The notes under the pieces were generated by a model. It searched no databases, was not told where the DNA came from, and worked only from the letters and a program-made list of their open reading frames with translations. The position numbers and the translations under genes are program-made. A stretch of 37,602 nt of DNA from an uncultured Anaerotruncus sp. GTDB taxonomy: Bacteria; Bacillota; Clostridia; Oscillospirales; Ruminococcaceae. Shown here piece by piece: positions 1 through 8,004 of this stretch. Position 1 is the first letter of the stretch. Every line of letters begins with the position of its first letter. The stretch is from positions 1 through 37,602 of the forward strand of contig CAJFPF010000041.1 in assembly GCA_904398655.1 (NCBI GenBank), given 5' to 3'.

Positions 1-294
1 GGGGACGACCACTTTTTAGGTTTGCCGCCGCCCCCTCTCAGCCGCTGCGGCGGCAGCTCCCCCCACGGGGGAGCTGGGGCTGGACGGGGAGGCTGTTTGT
101 TCTACGGAGAGGTTGGCGGGAACGGTGCGGTTTGCGCCCCCATGGCCGCCCTCAGGCGGTGCGTGGCGGAGAGGCCGGGGCGGTAAGGCGGGCTTTTCTA
201 CAGAGAAGTTGATAGAAAGCGGAAAGCCCCGCCGCGCTGCGCCCATCCGGGCGCCCCGCGGCGGGGGCTCTTTTCCATTGAGGGGGTCGCTTTC
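1..294. other. Intergenic stretch, no gene supported
   Basis: No open frame here has a plausible ribosome-binding site or a recognisable product; the short frames are GC-driven. It holds a hairpin at 54-76 (10-bp arms CAGCTCCCCC / GGGGGAGCTG with a 3-base loop), just after a second GC-rich inverted stretch (GCCGC...GCGGC, around 42-54). Such palindromic GC-rich blocks resemble the dispersed intergenic repeats common in Oscillospiraceae genomes, but only one copy can be seen in this window. A second hairpin closer to the neighbouring gene is listed separately. Confidence 0.5.
223..269 (-). terminator. Possible terminator of the minus-strand sensor operon
   Basis: Arms at 225-236 and 257-269 pair with one bulged G and enclose an inner 6-bp hairpin (GCGCCC / GGGCGC, 239-254). 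Read on the minus strand the structure follows the lipoprotein stop by about 25 bases, but only three T residues follow it, so it is a weak intrinsic terminator at best. Confidence 0.4.
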
Positions 295-1350
295 CTAATA
301 GGGCCTCTCCTGGATGAGCTGGGGAGTCACCGTCTGCGGGGTAAAATACCCCTCCTCCACATACTGATGGCGCTGCAACGGCTCCCCGGCCTCCAACTGA
401 CGGATGGCCTGCTCGGTGAGGGGGCCCAACAGAGGATTGCACTCCACCGCCAGGGCAATTTTCCCCTCCAGGCAGAGCTCCAGGGCATGGCGTGTGGCAT
501 CAAAACTTACCACGATCACCCCTGTCTGGGCATCACACCGGTAACCCGCCTCCTCCAAGGCCTGGATGGCTCCAAACGCCTCATTGTCATTCTCGCAGTA
601 GACCACGTCAATGGGGGTACCGGCGGGCGATTGGGCCAAAAACTCCCGCATCTCCTCATAGGCCTTGGCCCGGGTAAATCCCCCATCCAACTGGGCCAAA
701 AGGTTCCACCCTTCCTCCTGAACCGCCTGTTCCAGGGCAGCGGTACGTCCCAACTGGGCGGTGGAGCCCAAGGTTCCCTGGAGGTGGACCACCTGCACCG
801 GCTGTGGTTCTGCTGCGGCCGCCTCTGAGGGGATCTGCTCCGAGGGCTGCGCCTCCTCAGCCGCCTGCCGCCGCTGGTCCAGATATTCTTTGAGCCAATC
901 CACCGCCAGCTGCCCCTCCCGGGCAAAGTCGGAACCAATGTGGACAGCATAGAGCTCCTCATCCTCCACCTGAACCGTCCGATCCACCAGGATCACCGGG
1001 ATTTTCGCCTCCTTGGCCTCCTGGAGCACAGAATCCCAGCCGGTCTCCTGGATGGGCATGAGCACAATATAATCCACCTGCTGCTGGATGAACTTCCGAA
1101 TGGAGGCAATCTGGTTGTCCTGGCGCTGCCGGGCATCCTCAAACAGCAGCCGGTAGCCGTTTTCCTCCTGGAAAACCGCCAGCATGGACTCGGTATTGGC
1201 AACCCGCCAGTCGGACTCCGCCCCCACCTGGCTCATCCCCACCACAATCAGCTCCTCTTGGGGTTGGGAATCGGAGCGGCCCGGCTGGGGCGCGCAGGCG
1301 GCCAGGCCCAAAGCCAGGCCCAGACAGGCTGCGGCAAAACGCCCTCTCAT
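295..1350 (-). CDS. Sugar-type periplasmic-binding lipoprotein (sensor-associated)
   Basis: A 351-residue type-1 periplasmic-binding protein of the ribose/galactose (RbsB-like) class. The N-terminus is a lipoprotein signal: basic start, hydrophobic stretch, then lipobox LAAC with Cys19, so it should be anchored outside the membrane. The two-lobe fold is suggested by GMSQVGAESDWR near residue 38, a region around IVLMPIQETGWDS, the hinge segment VILVDRT and the later VSFDATRHALE. Its ATG overlaps the stop of the upstream histidine kinase by four bases (ATGA), so the two are translationally coupled. No ABC permease or ATPase gene follows, which argues for a ligand-sensing partner of the kinase, comparable to XylFII-LytS systems, more than for a transport component. 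The ligand is not predictable; an inserted Glu/Ala/Pro-rich loop sits around residues 165-185. Confidence 0.85.
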   Translation of the reverse strand: MRGRFAAACLGLALGLAACAPQPGRSDSQPQEELIVVGMSQVGAESDWRVANTESMLAVFQEENGYRLLFEDARQRQDNQIASIRKFIQQQVDYIVLMPIQETGWDSVLQEAKEAKIPVILVDRTVQVEDEELYAVHIGSDFAREGQLAVDWLKEYLDQRRQAAEEAQPSEQIPSEAAAAEPQPVQVVHLQGTLGSTAQLGRTAALEQAVQEEGWNLLAQLDGGFTRAKAYEEMREFLAQSPAGTPIDVVYCENDNEAFGAIQALEEAGYRCDAQTGVIVVSFDATRHALELCLEGKIALAVECNPLLGPLTEQAIRQLEAGEPLQRHQYVEEGYFTPQTVTPQLIQERPY

Positions 1351-2783
1351 TTCTCCTCCACCTCCTCCTTTCCCCGGCGGGGAATCCGAACAGTGACGGT
1401 GGTTCCCACCCCCAGCCGGCTGGACAAGCTCAATCCATAGGGGGCGCCGAACAGCAGGCGGATTCGCTCATGGACGGTGGCCAAGCCAAATCCCACCCGC
1501 TCCCCCTTCTCCATCCCCTGGACCAGCTGTTCCAGCCGGTCGGGCGGGATCCCCGCCCCGTCATCGGTGACCTGGAGGAGGATGTCCTCCCCCTCCGGGC
1601 GGCTGGTGACATAGATGTGCCCCATCCCGCGTTTCATCTTGATCCCATGGTAAAGGGCGTTCTCCACCAGGGGTTGGAGGGTGAGCTTGGGGACCATGGC
1701 AGTCCCGGTGCCCGGCGCCATATGGATGGTATACTGCATGATGTCTTTATAGCGCACCTGCTGGATCTGCAGGTAGCTGCGCACATGCCCCTCCTCCTCC
1801 GCCAGGGTGATCACATCCTTCCCCTTGCTGAGGGACCGGCGGAAAAACTCCGATAGGTTGGACACCATCTCCACCGCCTCCCGGGGCTTCTCCGCCTCGA
1901 TGAGCCAGACGATGGTATCCATGGTGTTGTAGAAAAAGTGGGGGTTGATCTGGGCCTGGAGCAGCGCCAGCTCCGCCCGGCGCAGGTGGTCCTGCCGCTG
2001 GTTGGATTCCCGCAGCAGGGTATCCAGCCGGCCGGCCATCTGTTCAAATCCCTCGCTGAGGGTGCGGATCTCATATTCCTCCGACTTCACCGGCTCCCGA
2101 GGGGTCAGATCCCCCTGGCTCAACTGTTCCGCCCGGGCGCACAGATCCACAATGGGCTGGGTGATCGAACGCCCCAGCCGAAGGGCCTGATGGGTAAGGG
2201 CCAGCACCAGCCCCGCCGTCAACAGCAGGATGGCCGCCATCTCCACCGTCAACCGCTCCTGGACCTGCTGTTGCAGCGCGTTGAGCTGCACCGATTCATA
2301 GTAGAGGTAGTTGTACATAAACTCCTGGATCAGGGAGGTGAGGACATAGATGTTGTTCTCCAGCTGTTCCTGGCGGCTGTCATAGTCCTGGGTATCCCGG
2401 ATCTGATAGATCTTTTCCTCCAAGTTCCGGCAGAGGTCCAGCACGCTGGTGATCGCCCGGCGGCTGTCCCGCTGGGTGGTGGTGCTCAAAAGCTCCTGGG
2501 CCAGGGCCTGGGCGTCCCGCACCTGCTGGATGGGCAAGCCCTCCGAATACTGGCTCTCGATCACATAGTAGTACATCTTCAAATCGATCTCCGACTTGAA
2601 ATCCTGGTTGAACTCGGAGGCGGTGGTCACATTGTGGAGCAGGTCGGTGTAGCTGCGGTGGTAAAAGAGGGTCATGGCCAGCACCGCCACCACAATGGCC
2701 AGCGCCGGCAGTCCAAAGGCCAGCACCATCCGGCGCAGCCGCCGCTGGATCGAGTCGGGGTGGGAGGAGCCGGAGCGCTTCAT
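1347..2783 (-). CDS. YesM-type sensor histidine kinase
   Basis: Membrane sensor kinase of 478 residues. Order seen: TM1 about 19-41, an extracytoplasmic helical region about 42-178, TM2 about 180-200, HAMP about 202-255, His_kinase domain with the phospho-acceptor motif QINPHFFYNT (His282), then the ATPase domain with N box LQPLVENALYHG (369-380), DDGAGI (407-412) and GFGL (431-434). These are the hallmarks of the LytS/YesM family, which pairs with AraC-type regulators. The start ATG overlaps the stop of the response regulator and the stop overlaps the start of the binding lipoprotein, both as ATGA, so all three are one coupled unit. By family analogy the lipoprotein reports ligand occupancy to the extracytoplasmic domain, and the kinase then phosphorylates the adjacent regulator. 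The signal is unknown. Confidence 0.93.
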   Translation of the reverse strand: MKRSGSSHPDSIQRRLRRMVLAFGLPALAIVVAVLAMTLFYHRSYTDLLHNVTTASEFNQDFKSEIDLKMYYYVIESQYSEGLPIQQVRDAQALAQELLSTTTQRDSRRAITSVLDLCRNLEEKIYQIRDTQDYDSRQEQLENNIYVLTSLIQEFMYNYLYYESVQLNALQQQVQERLTVEMAAILLLTAGLVLALTHQALRLGRSITQPIVDLCARAEQLSQGDLTPREPVKSEEYEIRTLSEGFEQMAGRLDTLLRESNQRQDHLRRAELALLQAQINPHFFYNTMDTIVWLIEAEKPREAVEMVSNLSEFFRRSLSKGKDVITLAEEEGHVRSYLQIQQVRYKDIMQYTIHMAPGTGTAMVPKLTLQPLVENALYHGIKMKRGMGHIYVTSRPEGEDILLQVTDDGAGIPPDRLEQLVQGMEKGERVGFGLATVHERIRLLFGAPYGLSLSSRLGVGTTVTVRIPRRGKEEVEEK

Positions 2784-4405
2784 GGACGCCGCCCCCCGTT
2801 CGCCCGGTAGTCCCGCGGGGTGCAGCCCTGGGTCTTCTTAAAAAGGAAACTGAAGTAGTGGGGGTCCCGGTAGCCCACCGCGAACGCCACCTCCCCCGAA
2901 CGCTTGTCGGTGGTGCGCAAAAGCTCCCGGGCCCGCTCCATCCGTTTGCTGGTGACATATTCGGTGAAGGTGGCCCCCGTCTCCTGGCTGAAGACGGCGG
3001 ACAGGTAGTTGGCGCTCAGGTTGATCTCCCGGGCCACCCGGTTCAGGGAGAGGTCCTCGTCGGTAAAGTGGCTGTCGATATAGGCCATGGCCTGCTTCAA
3101 AAGCCCCTTTCCCTGGGTGGTGGAGGCGTTTTCCCGCAGCAGCACCGCCTGGAGCAGCACCTGGGTCAAAAACCCCCTCAGCTCCTCCGGGGTCACGCTC
3201 TTTCCCACCAGATCCAGGCAGTCCAGCTGGCCCAAAAACGCCTGTTGGTCCACCCCCAACGTCCCGGACACATATCCGACAGCAGTAAATCGGGCCTGGA
3301 GCATCAAAAATTGGCAGAACGGCTGGGAGCGCAGGCCCTCGGACAGGCTGTGCAGGTATTCCTCCACAAACCCCTCCACCTCCTCCACGCCGGCGCTCTG
3401 GAGCACCCCCAGCAGGATGTTGGGGTTCACCCGGGCCGGATCGATGTGGGACAGGTCGGCCTCGTCGCTCTGGCCGGGCAGCTCCCCCACCGTCTGGCTG
3501 GTGAGCAGATGCTGCCGGGGCAGCAGATAGCGGCAGGCCCACAGACGGGACACCTCCTCAAAACAGGCGGGCAGGGCACTCAGCCGGGGGGTGGGCTGCC
3601 CCAGGGCCACATACCAGCCCACACCCTCCTCCAGGGCCTCATACTGCCCCTTCACCTGCTCCACACACGCCCGGGAGAGCCCCTCCATCCGTTCCGCGTC
3701 CCCCAGAATCAAAAGGAGGTAGGCGTTCAAATTCCACCGCAGCAGCACATATTCCGGCCGCTTTAAAAAATATTCCAGCAGCGCGTCCCGCACCCTGGCG
3801 GCCTGCTCGGAATAGCCCGCCGCCCCCGGCCCCTCCGGCGGGGTGGAAAAGAAGGCCAGATTGTAGCTCTGGGCCCGCAGGTCCAGGTCCAGCCCCGCTG
3901 CCTCCTCATAGATCTGCTGCACCGTCAGCTGGCCGGAGACCACCCGCTCGACAAACCGCCGCCGGGCATATTGTTCATACTCCTGGGCCTCCTGGCGGAA
4001 CCGCTCCTGGTAGTTCTGCCGGTCCAGCTCCTCCTCCAGCTTGTCCCGCACCTGGGTGAGCACCTCCATCAGGGCGCTCTTCGTCACCGGCTTGAGCAGG
4101 TACCGCTCCACGCCGATGCCGATGGCCTGGCGGGCGTACTCGAAGTCGTCATAGCCGGAGAGGATGATGATCTTCATGGCCGGGAACTCCTGGAGTACCA
4201 ACCGGCTCAGGGCCAAGCCATCCATAAACGGCATCCGGATGTCGGTGATGAGCACATCCGGCTTGCGCTGGCGGATGAGGGGCAGGGCCATCTCCCCGTC
4301 CCCGGCCTCCCCCACAAACTGGTAGCCCAGCTGGTCCCAGGGCACTGTGTCCCGAAGCATCTCCCGGATGATGCTCTCGTCCTCCACCAAAAATACCCGC
4401 AGCAC
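2780..4405 (-). CDS. YesN-type response regulator with AraC DNA-binding domain
   Basis: Cytoplasmic transcription factor of 541 residues when started at the GTG whose first base is 4405. That start puts the receiver domain at residue 1 (LRVFLVEDE) and has AAGGGAGGGG just upstream; the longer open frame upstream reads through a promoter and is not coding. The receiver domain spans about 1-120 with acidic pocket Glu8/Asp9, phospho-acceptor Asp55 (LITDIRMP) and Lys105. A long, weakly conserved linker follows, then a C-terminal AraC/XylS double helix-turn-helix (about 440-541) containing the helix INLSANYLSAVFSQ and the closing signature VGYRDPHYFSFLFKK. It is the first gene of the three-gene sensor operon and should be activated by the downstream kinase. 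Targets are not visible in the window. Confidence 0.93.
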   Translation of the reverse strand: MLRVFLVEDESIIREMLRDTVPWDQLGYQFVGEAGDGEMALPLIRQRKPDVLITDIRMPFMDGLALSRLVLQEFPAMKIIILSGYDDFEYARQAIGIGVERYLLKPVTKSALMEVLTQVRDKLEEELDRQNYQERFRQEAQEYEQYARRRFVERVVSGQLTVQQIYEEAAGLDLDLRAQSYNLAFFSTPPEGPGAAGYSEQAARVRDALLEYFLKRPEYVLLRWNLNAYLLLILGDAERMEGLSRACVEQVKGQYEALEEGVGWYVALGQPTPRLSALPACFEEVSRLWACRYLLPRQHLLTSQTVGELPGQSDEADLSHIDPARVNPNILLGVLQSAGVEEVEGFVEEYLHSLSEGLRSQPFCQFLMLQARFTAVGYVSGTLGVDQQAFLGQLDCLDLVGKSVTPEELRGFLTQVLLQAVLLRENASTTQGKGLLKQAMAYIDSHFTDEDLSLNRVAREINLSANYLSAVFSQETGATFTEYVTSKRMERARELLRTTDKRSGEVAFAVGYRDPHYFSFLFKKTQGCTPRDYRANGGRRP

Positions 4406-4465
4406 GCCGGCCCCTCCCTTCTCGTCCAAACCGCCTGCCCGCCCTCCGGCGGGCCCTCTACCCGC

Positions 4466-4494
4466 ATTATAACAAAACTTCCTGAAAAGCACAA
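4466..4494 (-). promoter_or_regulatory. Promoter of the response regulator operon
   Basis: Read on the minus strand: -35 TTGTGC (4489-4494), 17-base spacer, -10 TATAAT (4466-4471). It lies about 60 bases upstream of the GTG start and inside the upstream extension of the open frame, which supports the shorter start. Confidence 0.6.
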
Positions 4495-4510
4495 CGCCCT
4501 GAAAACAGGA

Positions 4511-4547
4511 AAACCGGACGTCCAGCCAAAAAGGCTGGCGCCCGGTC
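4511..4547 (-). terminator. Terminator after the YczE-like gene
   Basis: Minus-strand hairpin directly after the stop codon: arms ACCGG...CCGGT and GCCAGCC / GGCTGG with loop TTTTT, followed by TTTTCC. It separates the YczE-like gene from the response regulator promoter. Confidence 0.65.
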
Positions 4548-4548
4548 T

Positions 4549-5208
4549 TCAGGGGGCAACGGCAATATCCAGACGCTGGAACAGCCGCTCCACTCGAGGT
4601 TGGAACAGGTTGATGAGCAGGCCGTCGCAGCAGGCAAAGATCAACGTCCCCTCCCGGACGACCCCAAAATCCAGCCCGAACCGCCAACAGAGCACCAGTG
4701 TGGCGGCCACGTACACAAAGTCCAAAAAGATCTTTGTGGTGCCAAACCGGATGCCCAGCTGCTGGGCCATCAGGGCGCAGAACGACTCGGGCGGATAGTT
4801 GACAAACCGGGAACACTTGACGCAGGTGAACCCCAGCCCGATGCAGCACAGCCCCACCGCAAACACCAAAAAACGCTCCGGATAGGTCTGGGGGTTCAGC
4901 TGCTGGAAGGGACCGAAGCTGTACCTAAAAAAGTTCAGGATCCACCCCTGGAGCACCACCGGGATCAGCTGGAACAGCCGGTCCGGACGGAACTTCCGGC
5001 GCAGCAGGAGCAGCTGGAACACCAAAAAGCTGCTGTAGAGCAGGATCATGGCGGTCCCCACCTTGATCCCCAGGGCCCCGGCCAAAGCGGAGCAGGTCCC
5101 GGTGGAGGTGGTCTGCCCCAGTCCGGCGATGATCCCCAAAGCCGCGCCGGCAGAGAGTATGGCAATGCCGAACAACATCTCAAAAAAGTGCAGAATGATC
5201 GTTTTCAT
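4549..5208 (-). CDS. YczE/YyaS/YitT-family integral membrane protein
   Basis: Predicted polytopic membrane protein of 219 residues, starting at the ATG at 5208 (MKTIILHFFEMLFGI). The open frame extends upstream through a terminator hairpin, and that part is not protein-like. About five hydrophobic segments are visible, beginning with a helix that carries small-residue motifs (SAGAALGIIAGLG), then TSTGTCSALA and a duplicated half with GTTKIFLDFVY. This pattern, two similar halves each ending in a GT-K/T-x-hydrophobic turn, is typical of YczE/YitT-like proteins of unknown function. The only purine-rich Shine-Dalgarno candidate, GGGAGGGGG, is 13 bases upstream and forms the downstream arm of the preceding terminator. 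Expression may therefore depend on read-through or on an unseen promoter. Function is unknown. Confidence 0.75.
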   Translation of the reverse strand: MKTIILHFFEMLFGIAILSAGAALGIIAGLGQTTSTGTCSALAGALGIKVGTAMILLYSSFLVFQLLLLRRKFRPDRLFQLIPVVLQGWILNFFRYSFGPFQQLNPQTYPERFLVFAVGLCCIGLGFTCVKCSRFVNYPPESFCALMAQQLGIRFGTTKIFLDFVYVAATLVLCWRFGLDFGVVREGTLIFACCDGLLINLFQPRVERLFQRLDIAVAP

Positions 5209-5211
5209 GGG

Positions 5212-5244
5212 TAAATAAAAGCCCCCTCCCACACGGGAGGGGGC
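5212..5244 (-). terminator. Intrinsic terminator after the YfcC permease
   Basis: Minus-strand hairpin with perfect 10-bp arms (GCCCCCTCCC / GGGAGGGGGC, loop GTGT) followed by TTTTATTT. It sits between the permease stop and the YczE-like start codon only four bases beyond. Confidence 0.8.
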
Positions 5245-5275
5245 CCGCTCCTTTAAGATAGGATTTTCTGCCGGC

Positions 5276-6685
5276 TTATCCCACCATGGAGATGGAGATC
5301 CCCACGCTGACAAAGCCGATCAAGAAGAAGATGATCATCAGGGGCACAAAGAACTTCCACCACTTCTGGATGGAAACCTTGCCGTAGCCCAGGAAGATCA
5401 GCAGGGTACCGTAGCTGAACCAGAACATGTTGGTGATACCATCGCCGAACTGGAAGGCCAGCACGGTGGTCTGAACCGACAGGCCCAGCTCCAGGCCGAT
5501 GGGCACCAGGATCGGCGCCAGCAGGGCGCCCTTGGCGGAACCGGAGGGGATCAGGCCGTTGATCAGGGAGACGATGATGATGATGCCGATGGCGGCCACC
5601 AGCGGAGAGGTGCCGCGGAGCAGCTCGGTGAGGGTGTGGATGACGGTGGCGTTGATGTTCGCCGCGTTCATCACCCAGTAGACGCCGCGGGCAAAGCCCA
5701 CAACCAGCGCGCCGCTGATGGAGCCCTTAGCGCCCTCCACGAAGGCGTTGGCGATCTCGCCGCCCTTCATCTTGCCCACCAGGCCGGAGATCAAAGCGGA
5801 GCACAGGAAGATCGCGGACACGTCGTCCAGCGCCCAAACCACGCCGTTGAAGCCGACGCGCATGCCGATGATGGTCATGACGATGGCGGCCAGGATGGTG
5901 AGCAGCACGACGACCTGACGGCCGGTCAGTTTGGCATCGGCCACATTGGAGGTATCCAGCCGGATGTCGGAGACATCCATTCCAGCCACCAGGCTCTTGG
6001 AGGGATCCTTGTGGACCCGGTTGGCGTAGGTCATGATGTACAGGATGCCCACCAGGGTGACCACCACCCACAGGACCAGACGGAAGTTCAGGCCGGTGAG
6101 CACATCATAGTCCGCAGGCACAAAGCCCAGGTCGATGGCCACCTGGTTGCAGACCGACACCGTCAGCAGGTTGGTGGGGCCGGCCATAAAGCCTGCCATT
6201 GGGCCGACGATACAGATTGCCACTGCCGTTAAACTGTCGTAGCCCAGGGCCAACACCACAGCTACCACCAGGGGCACGAAGGGGATCAGCACCTCGATCC
6301 AGCCCATAAAGCCGCCCAGGACCGAGAAGACGGTGATGAAGGTCACCAGCACCACCGAGTGGAAGCTCTTGCCGAACCGGTGGACCATGGTGGCGATGCC
6401 GTTGTCAATGGCCCCGGTCTTCTTATAGACGCCCAGGGCGCCGCCCATGATCAGGATCAGGATCATGATGTTGGCGGAATCCTTCAGGCCATAGGGGACG
6501 GCGCGGAAGATGTTGAAGAAGTTGTTGAAGTTGAACTCGTTGCGGGGCAGGGCGGTATAGACGCCGTCCGTCAGCGTGCCGGGCGTGATCACGAAGGTGA
6601 GCAGGCCCATGACGAAGACCACGCAGAAGATCAATACAAACGGGTTAACGGAAAAACCTTTTTTCTCTTTTTTCTCTTTTGCCAT
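5276..6685 (-). CDS. yfcC: YfcC-family permease (C4-dicarboxylate/amino-acid anaerobic carrier)
   Basis: Integral membrane carrier of 469 residues of the DcuC/ArgF-like YfcC family (PF03606). A Lys-rich cytoplasmic N-terminus (MAKEKKEKKGF) is followed by about 12 hydrophobic segments. Family features include GLKDSANIMILILIMGGALG, the re-entrant-type segment VGPMAGFMAGPTNLLTVSVCNQ and IPSGSAKGALLAPILVPIG near residue 390. Characterised relatives move amino acids, dipeptides or C4-dicarboxylates, and the substrate here cannot be read from sequence. It is the last gene of a minus-strand set headed by a PLP C-S lyase and an M20 peptidase. It lies 44 bases after the peptidase and is closed by a strong terminator, so it probably imports (or exchanges) the amino acid or peptide that those enzymes break down. 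Confidence 0.88.
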   Translation of the reverse strand: MAKEKKEKKGFSVNPFVLIFCVVFVMGLLTFVITPGTLTDGVYTALPRNEFNFNNFFNIFRAVPYGLKDSANIMILILIMGGALGVYKKTGAIDNGIATMVHRFGKSFHSVVLVTFITVFSVLGGFMGWIEVLIPFVPLVVAVVLALGYDSLTAVAICIVGPMAGFMAGPTNLLTVSVCNQVAIDLGFVPADYDVLTGLNFRLVLWVVVTLVGILYIMTYANRVHKDPSKSLVAGMDVSDIRLDTSNVADAKLTGRQVVVLLTILAAIVMTIIGMRVGFNGVVWALDDVSAIFLCSALISGLVGKMKGGEIANAFVEGAKGSISGALVVGFARGVYWVMNAANINATVIHTLTELLRGTSPLVAAIGIIIIVSLINGLIPSGSAKGALLAPILVPIGLELGLSVQTTVLAFQFGDGITNMFWFSYGTLLIFLGYGKVSIQKWWKFFVPLMIIFFLIGFVSVGISISMVG

Positions 6686-6729
6686 TTTGGGGTCCCTCCC
6701 TAGTAGGTCGATTGCGAAAACACCTCAGA

Positions 6730-7932
6730 TTATTTCTCTTTGTTGGCCAGCAGGTCCAACAGGGCCAGATAGCCCGCCTCGCTCTCCTTCATCATCTCCA
6801 CATCCACCTGGTCGACGGTGGTGTGGCAGAAGCGGATCTCCGCCGGAGAGTAGCCGATGCACTTGACCCCCTTGGAGGCGTAGTGGCCGGCGTCGGTGGC
6901 GAACGCCCAAGGATAGGTCTTGATCTCACGTCCGGTGAGCTCCTCCAGAACCTTCTTGCACTCCACCACATACGGCTCGCTGGGGCTGACCGCGAAGGGC
7001 GCCTCGCCCTGATATCCCTCACCCTCAAATCCGGTATAGGTGGTCAGCGGGAAGTAGAGGGCCCGCAGATCCACCGTGAAGCCCTCCAGGGGCACGCTGT
7101 CGATGGCGGCGCGCATCTTGCCCAGGGCCACCTCCTCGGTGTCGGCGGAGCAGGTACGGAAGTCCACATAGACCACCACATCGTTGGGGATCACATTGGT
7201 CCCCGGCTCGGAGGACTCGATCTTGGTCACCGACATGGTGGAGGAGCCGAACAGCTCATCGCTGCCCAGTTCGATGTTTTTCAGGCGGGGCAGCAGTTCC
7301 GCCAAAAAGTCGAAGGGGTTCTTGCCCTCGTGGGGGATGGAGGCGTGGCAGGACTTGCCGTGGATGGTGATGACGGCACAGAACCGGCCGCGGCTTCCAA
7401 TGGCCAGGTTGTTCTCGCTGGCCTCGCCCAGGATGGCGTAGTCGGTGAGATAGGCCCCGTCCCGGGTGTGCATCATCGAGCCGAAACCGGCGTTCTCCTC
7501 ACACACCACGCAGGCGCAGACCATGTCGCCCTTGGGCAGCAGGCCCGCCCGTTTGAGCATGATGGGGGCGTAGATTTGAATCGCCATTGTCCCCTTGGTG
7601 TCGGAGGCGCCGCGGCCCCAGATCTTCCCCTCGGCTTCCACGCCGCCGAACGGCGGGTATTTCCACTTGGCGGGGTCTCCCTCGTCCACCACGTCCATAT
7701 GGCAGTTGAGGACAACCGAGCTGCCGCCGCCGGTACCTTTCACCGTGCCGAAGACGTTGCCGTATCTGTCCACTTCCACCTTGTCATAGCCCAGCTCGCG
7801 CATCTTGTTTTCCACGTACTGGGCCATTTCCTTCTCTTTGGTGGAGTGGGAGGGGATCTGGATCAGTTCGCTGGCACAGCGGGCGATCTCCTCCTGGTAG
7901 GGTTTTGCAATGGCTGCGAAATCTTTGTTCAT
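6730..7932 (-). CDS. M20-family metallopeptidase / amidohydrolase
   Basis: Cytosolic dinuclear-zinc hydrolase of 400 residues in the M20 (ArgE/DapE/carboxypeptidase/YgeY) family. Visible metal-site motifs are NCHMDVVDEGD (His78, Asp80), GRGASDTKG (bridging Asp111) and CEENAG (catalytic Glu145 and ligand Glu146). The dimerisation domain begins around GKSCHASIPHEGKNPFD, which carries the conserved His of the lid domain, and a C-terminal His ligand is in RFCHTTVDQVD. Start: ATG at 7932 behind AAAGGAGGG. It lies between the C-S lyase and the YfcC permease on the same strand. An inference from position is that it hydrolyses an imported dipeptide or N-acyl amino acid to release the lyase substrate. 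Exact specificity is unknown; YgeY-like or dipeptidase annotation would both be reasonable. Confidence 0.85.
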   Translation of the reverse strand: MNKDFAAIAKPYQEEIARCASELIQIPSHSTKEKEMAQYVENKMRELGYDKVEVDRYGNVFGTVKGTGGGSSVVLNCHMDVVDEGDPAKWKYPPFGGVEAEGKIWGRGASDTKGTMAIQIYAPIMLKRAGLLPKGDMVCACVVCEENAGFGSMMHTRDGAYLTDYAILGEASENNLAIGSRGRFCAVITIHGKSCHASIPHEGKNPFDFLAELLPRLKNIELGSDELFGSSTMSVTKIESSEPGTNVIPNDVVVYVDFRTCSADTEEVALGKMRAAIDSVPLEGFTVDLRALYFPLTTYTGFEGEGYQGEAPFAVSPSEPYVVECKKVLEELTGREIKTYPWAFATDAGHYASKGVKCIGYSPAEIRFCHTTVDQVDVEMMKESEAGYLALLDLLANKEK

Positions 7933-8004
7933 CGCGGCCCTCCTTTCTTGCGGATAACAGGGGTATAGGGCGGCCCGGGCGGGCCGCCCCTGCGTTTGTT
8001 TATA

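Noticed and set aside
4406..4849. N-terminal extension of the response regulator frame up to 4849
   Set aside because: It reads through the YczE-like gene's end, a terminator and a promoter. The receiver domain begins at the GTG at 4405.
7966..7990. GC-rich palindrome between the C-S lyase and M20 peptidase genes as a terminator
   Set aside because: The stem GGGCGGCCC / GGGCCGCCC is strong, but no T-run follows on the minus strand. It is more likely an RNA-stability or pausing element inside the operon.
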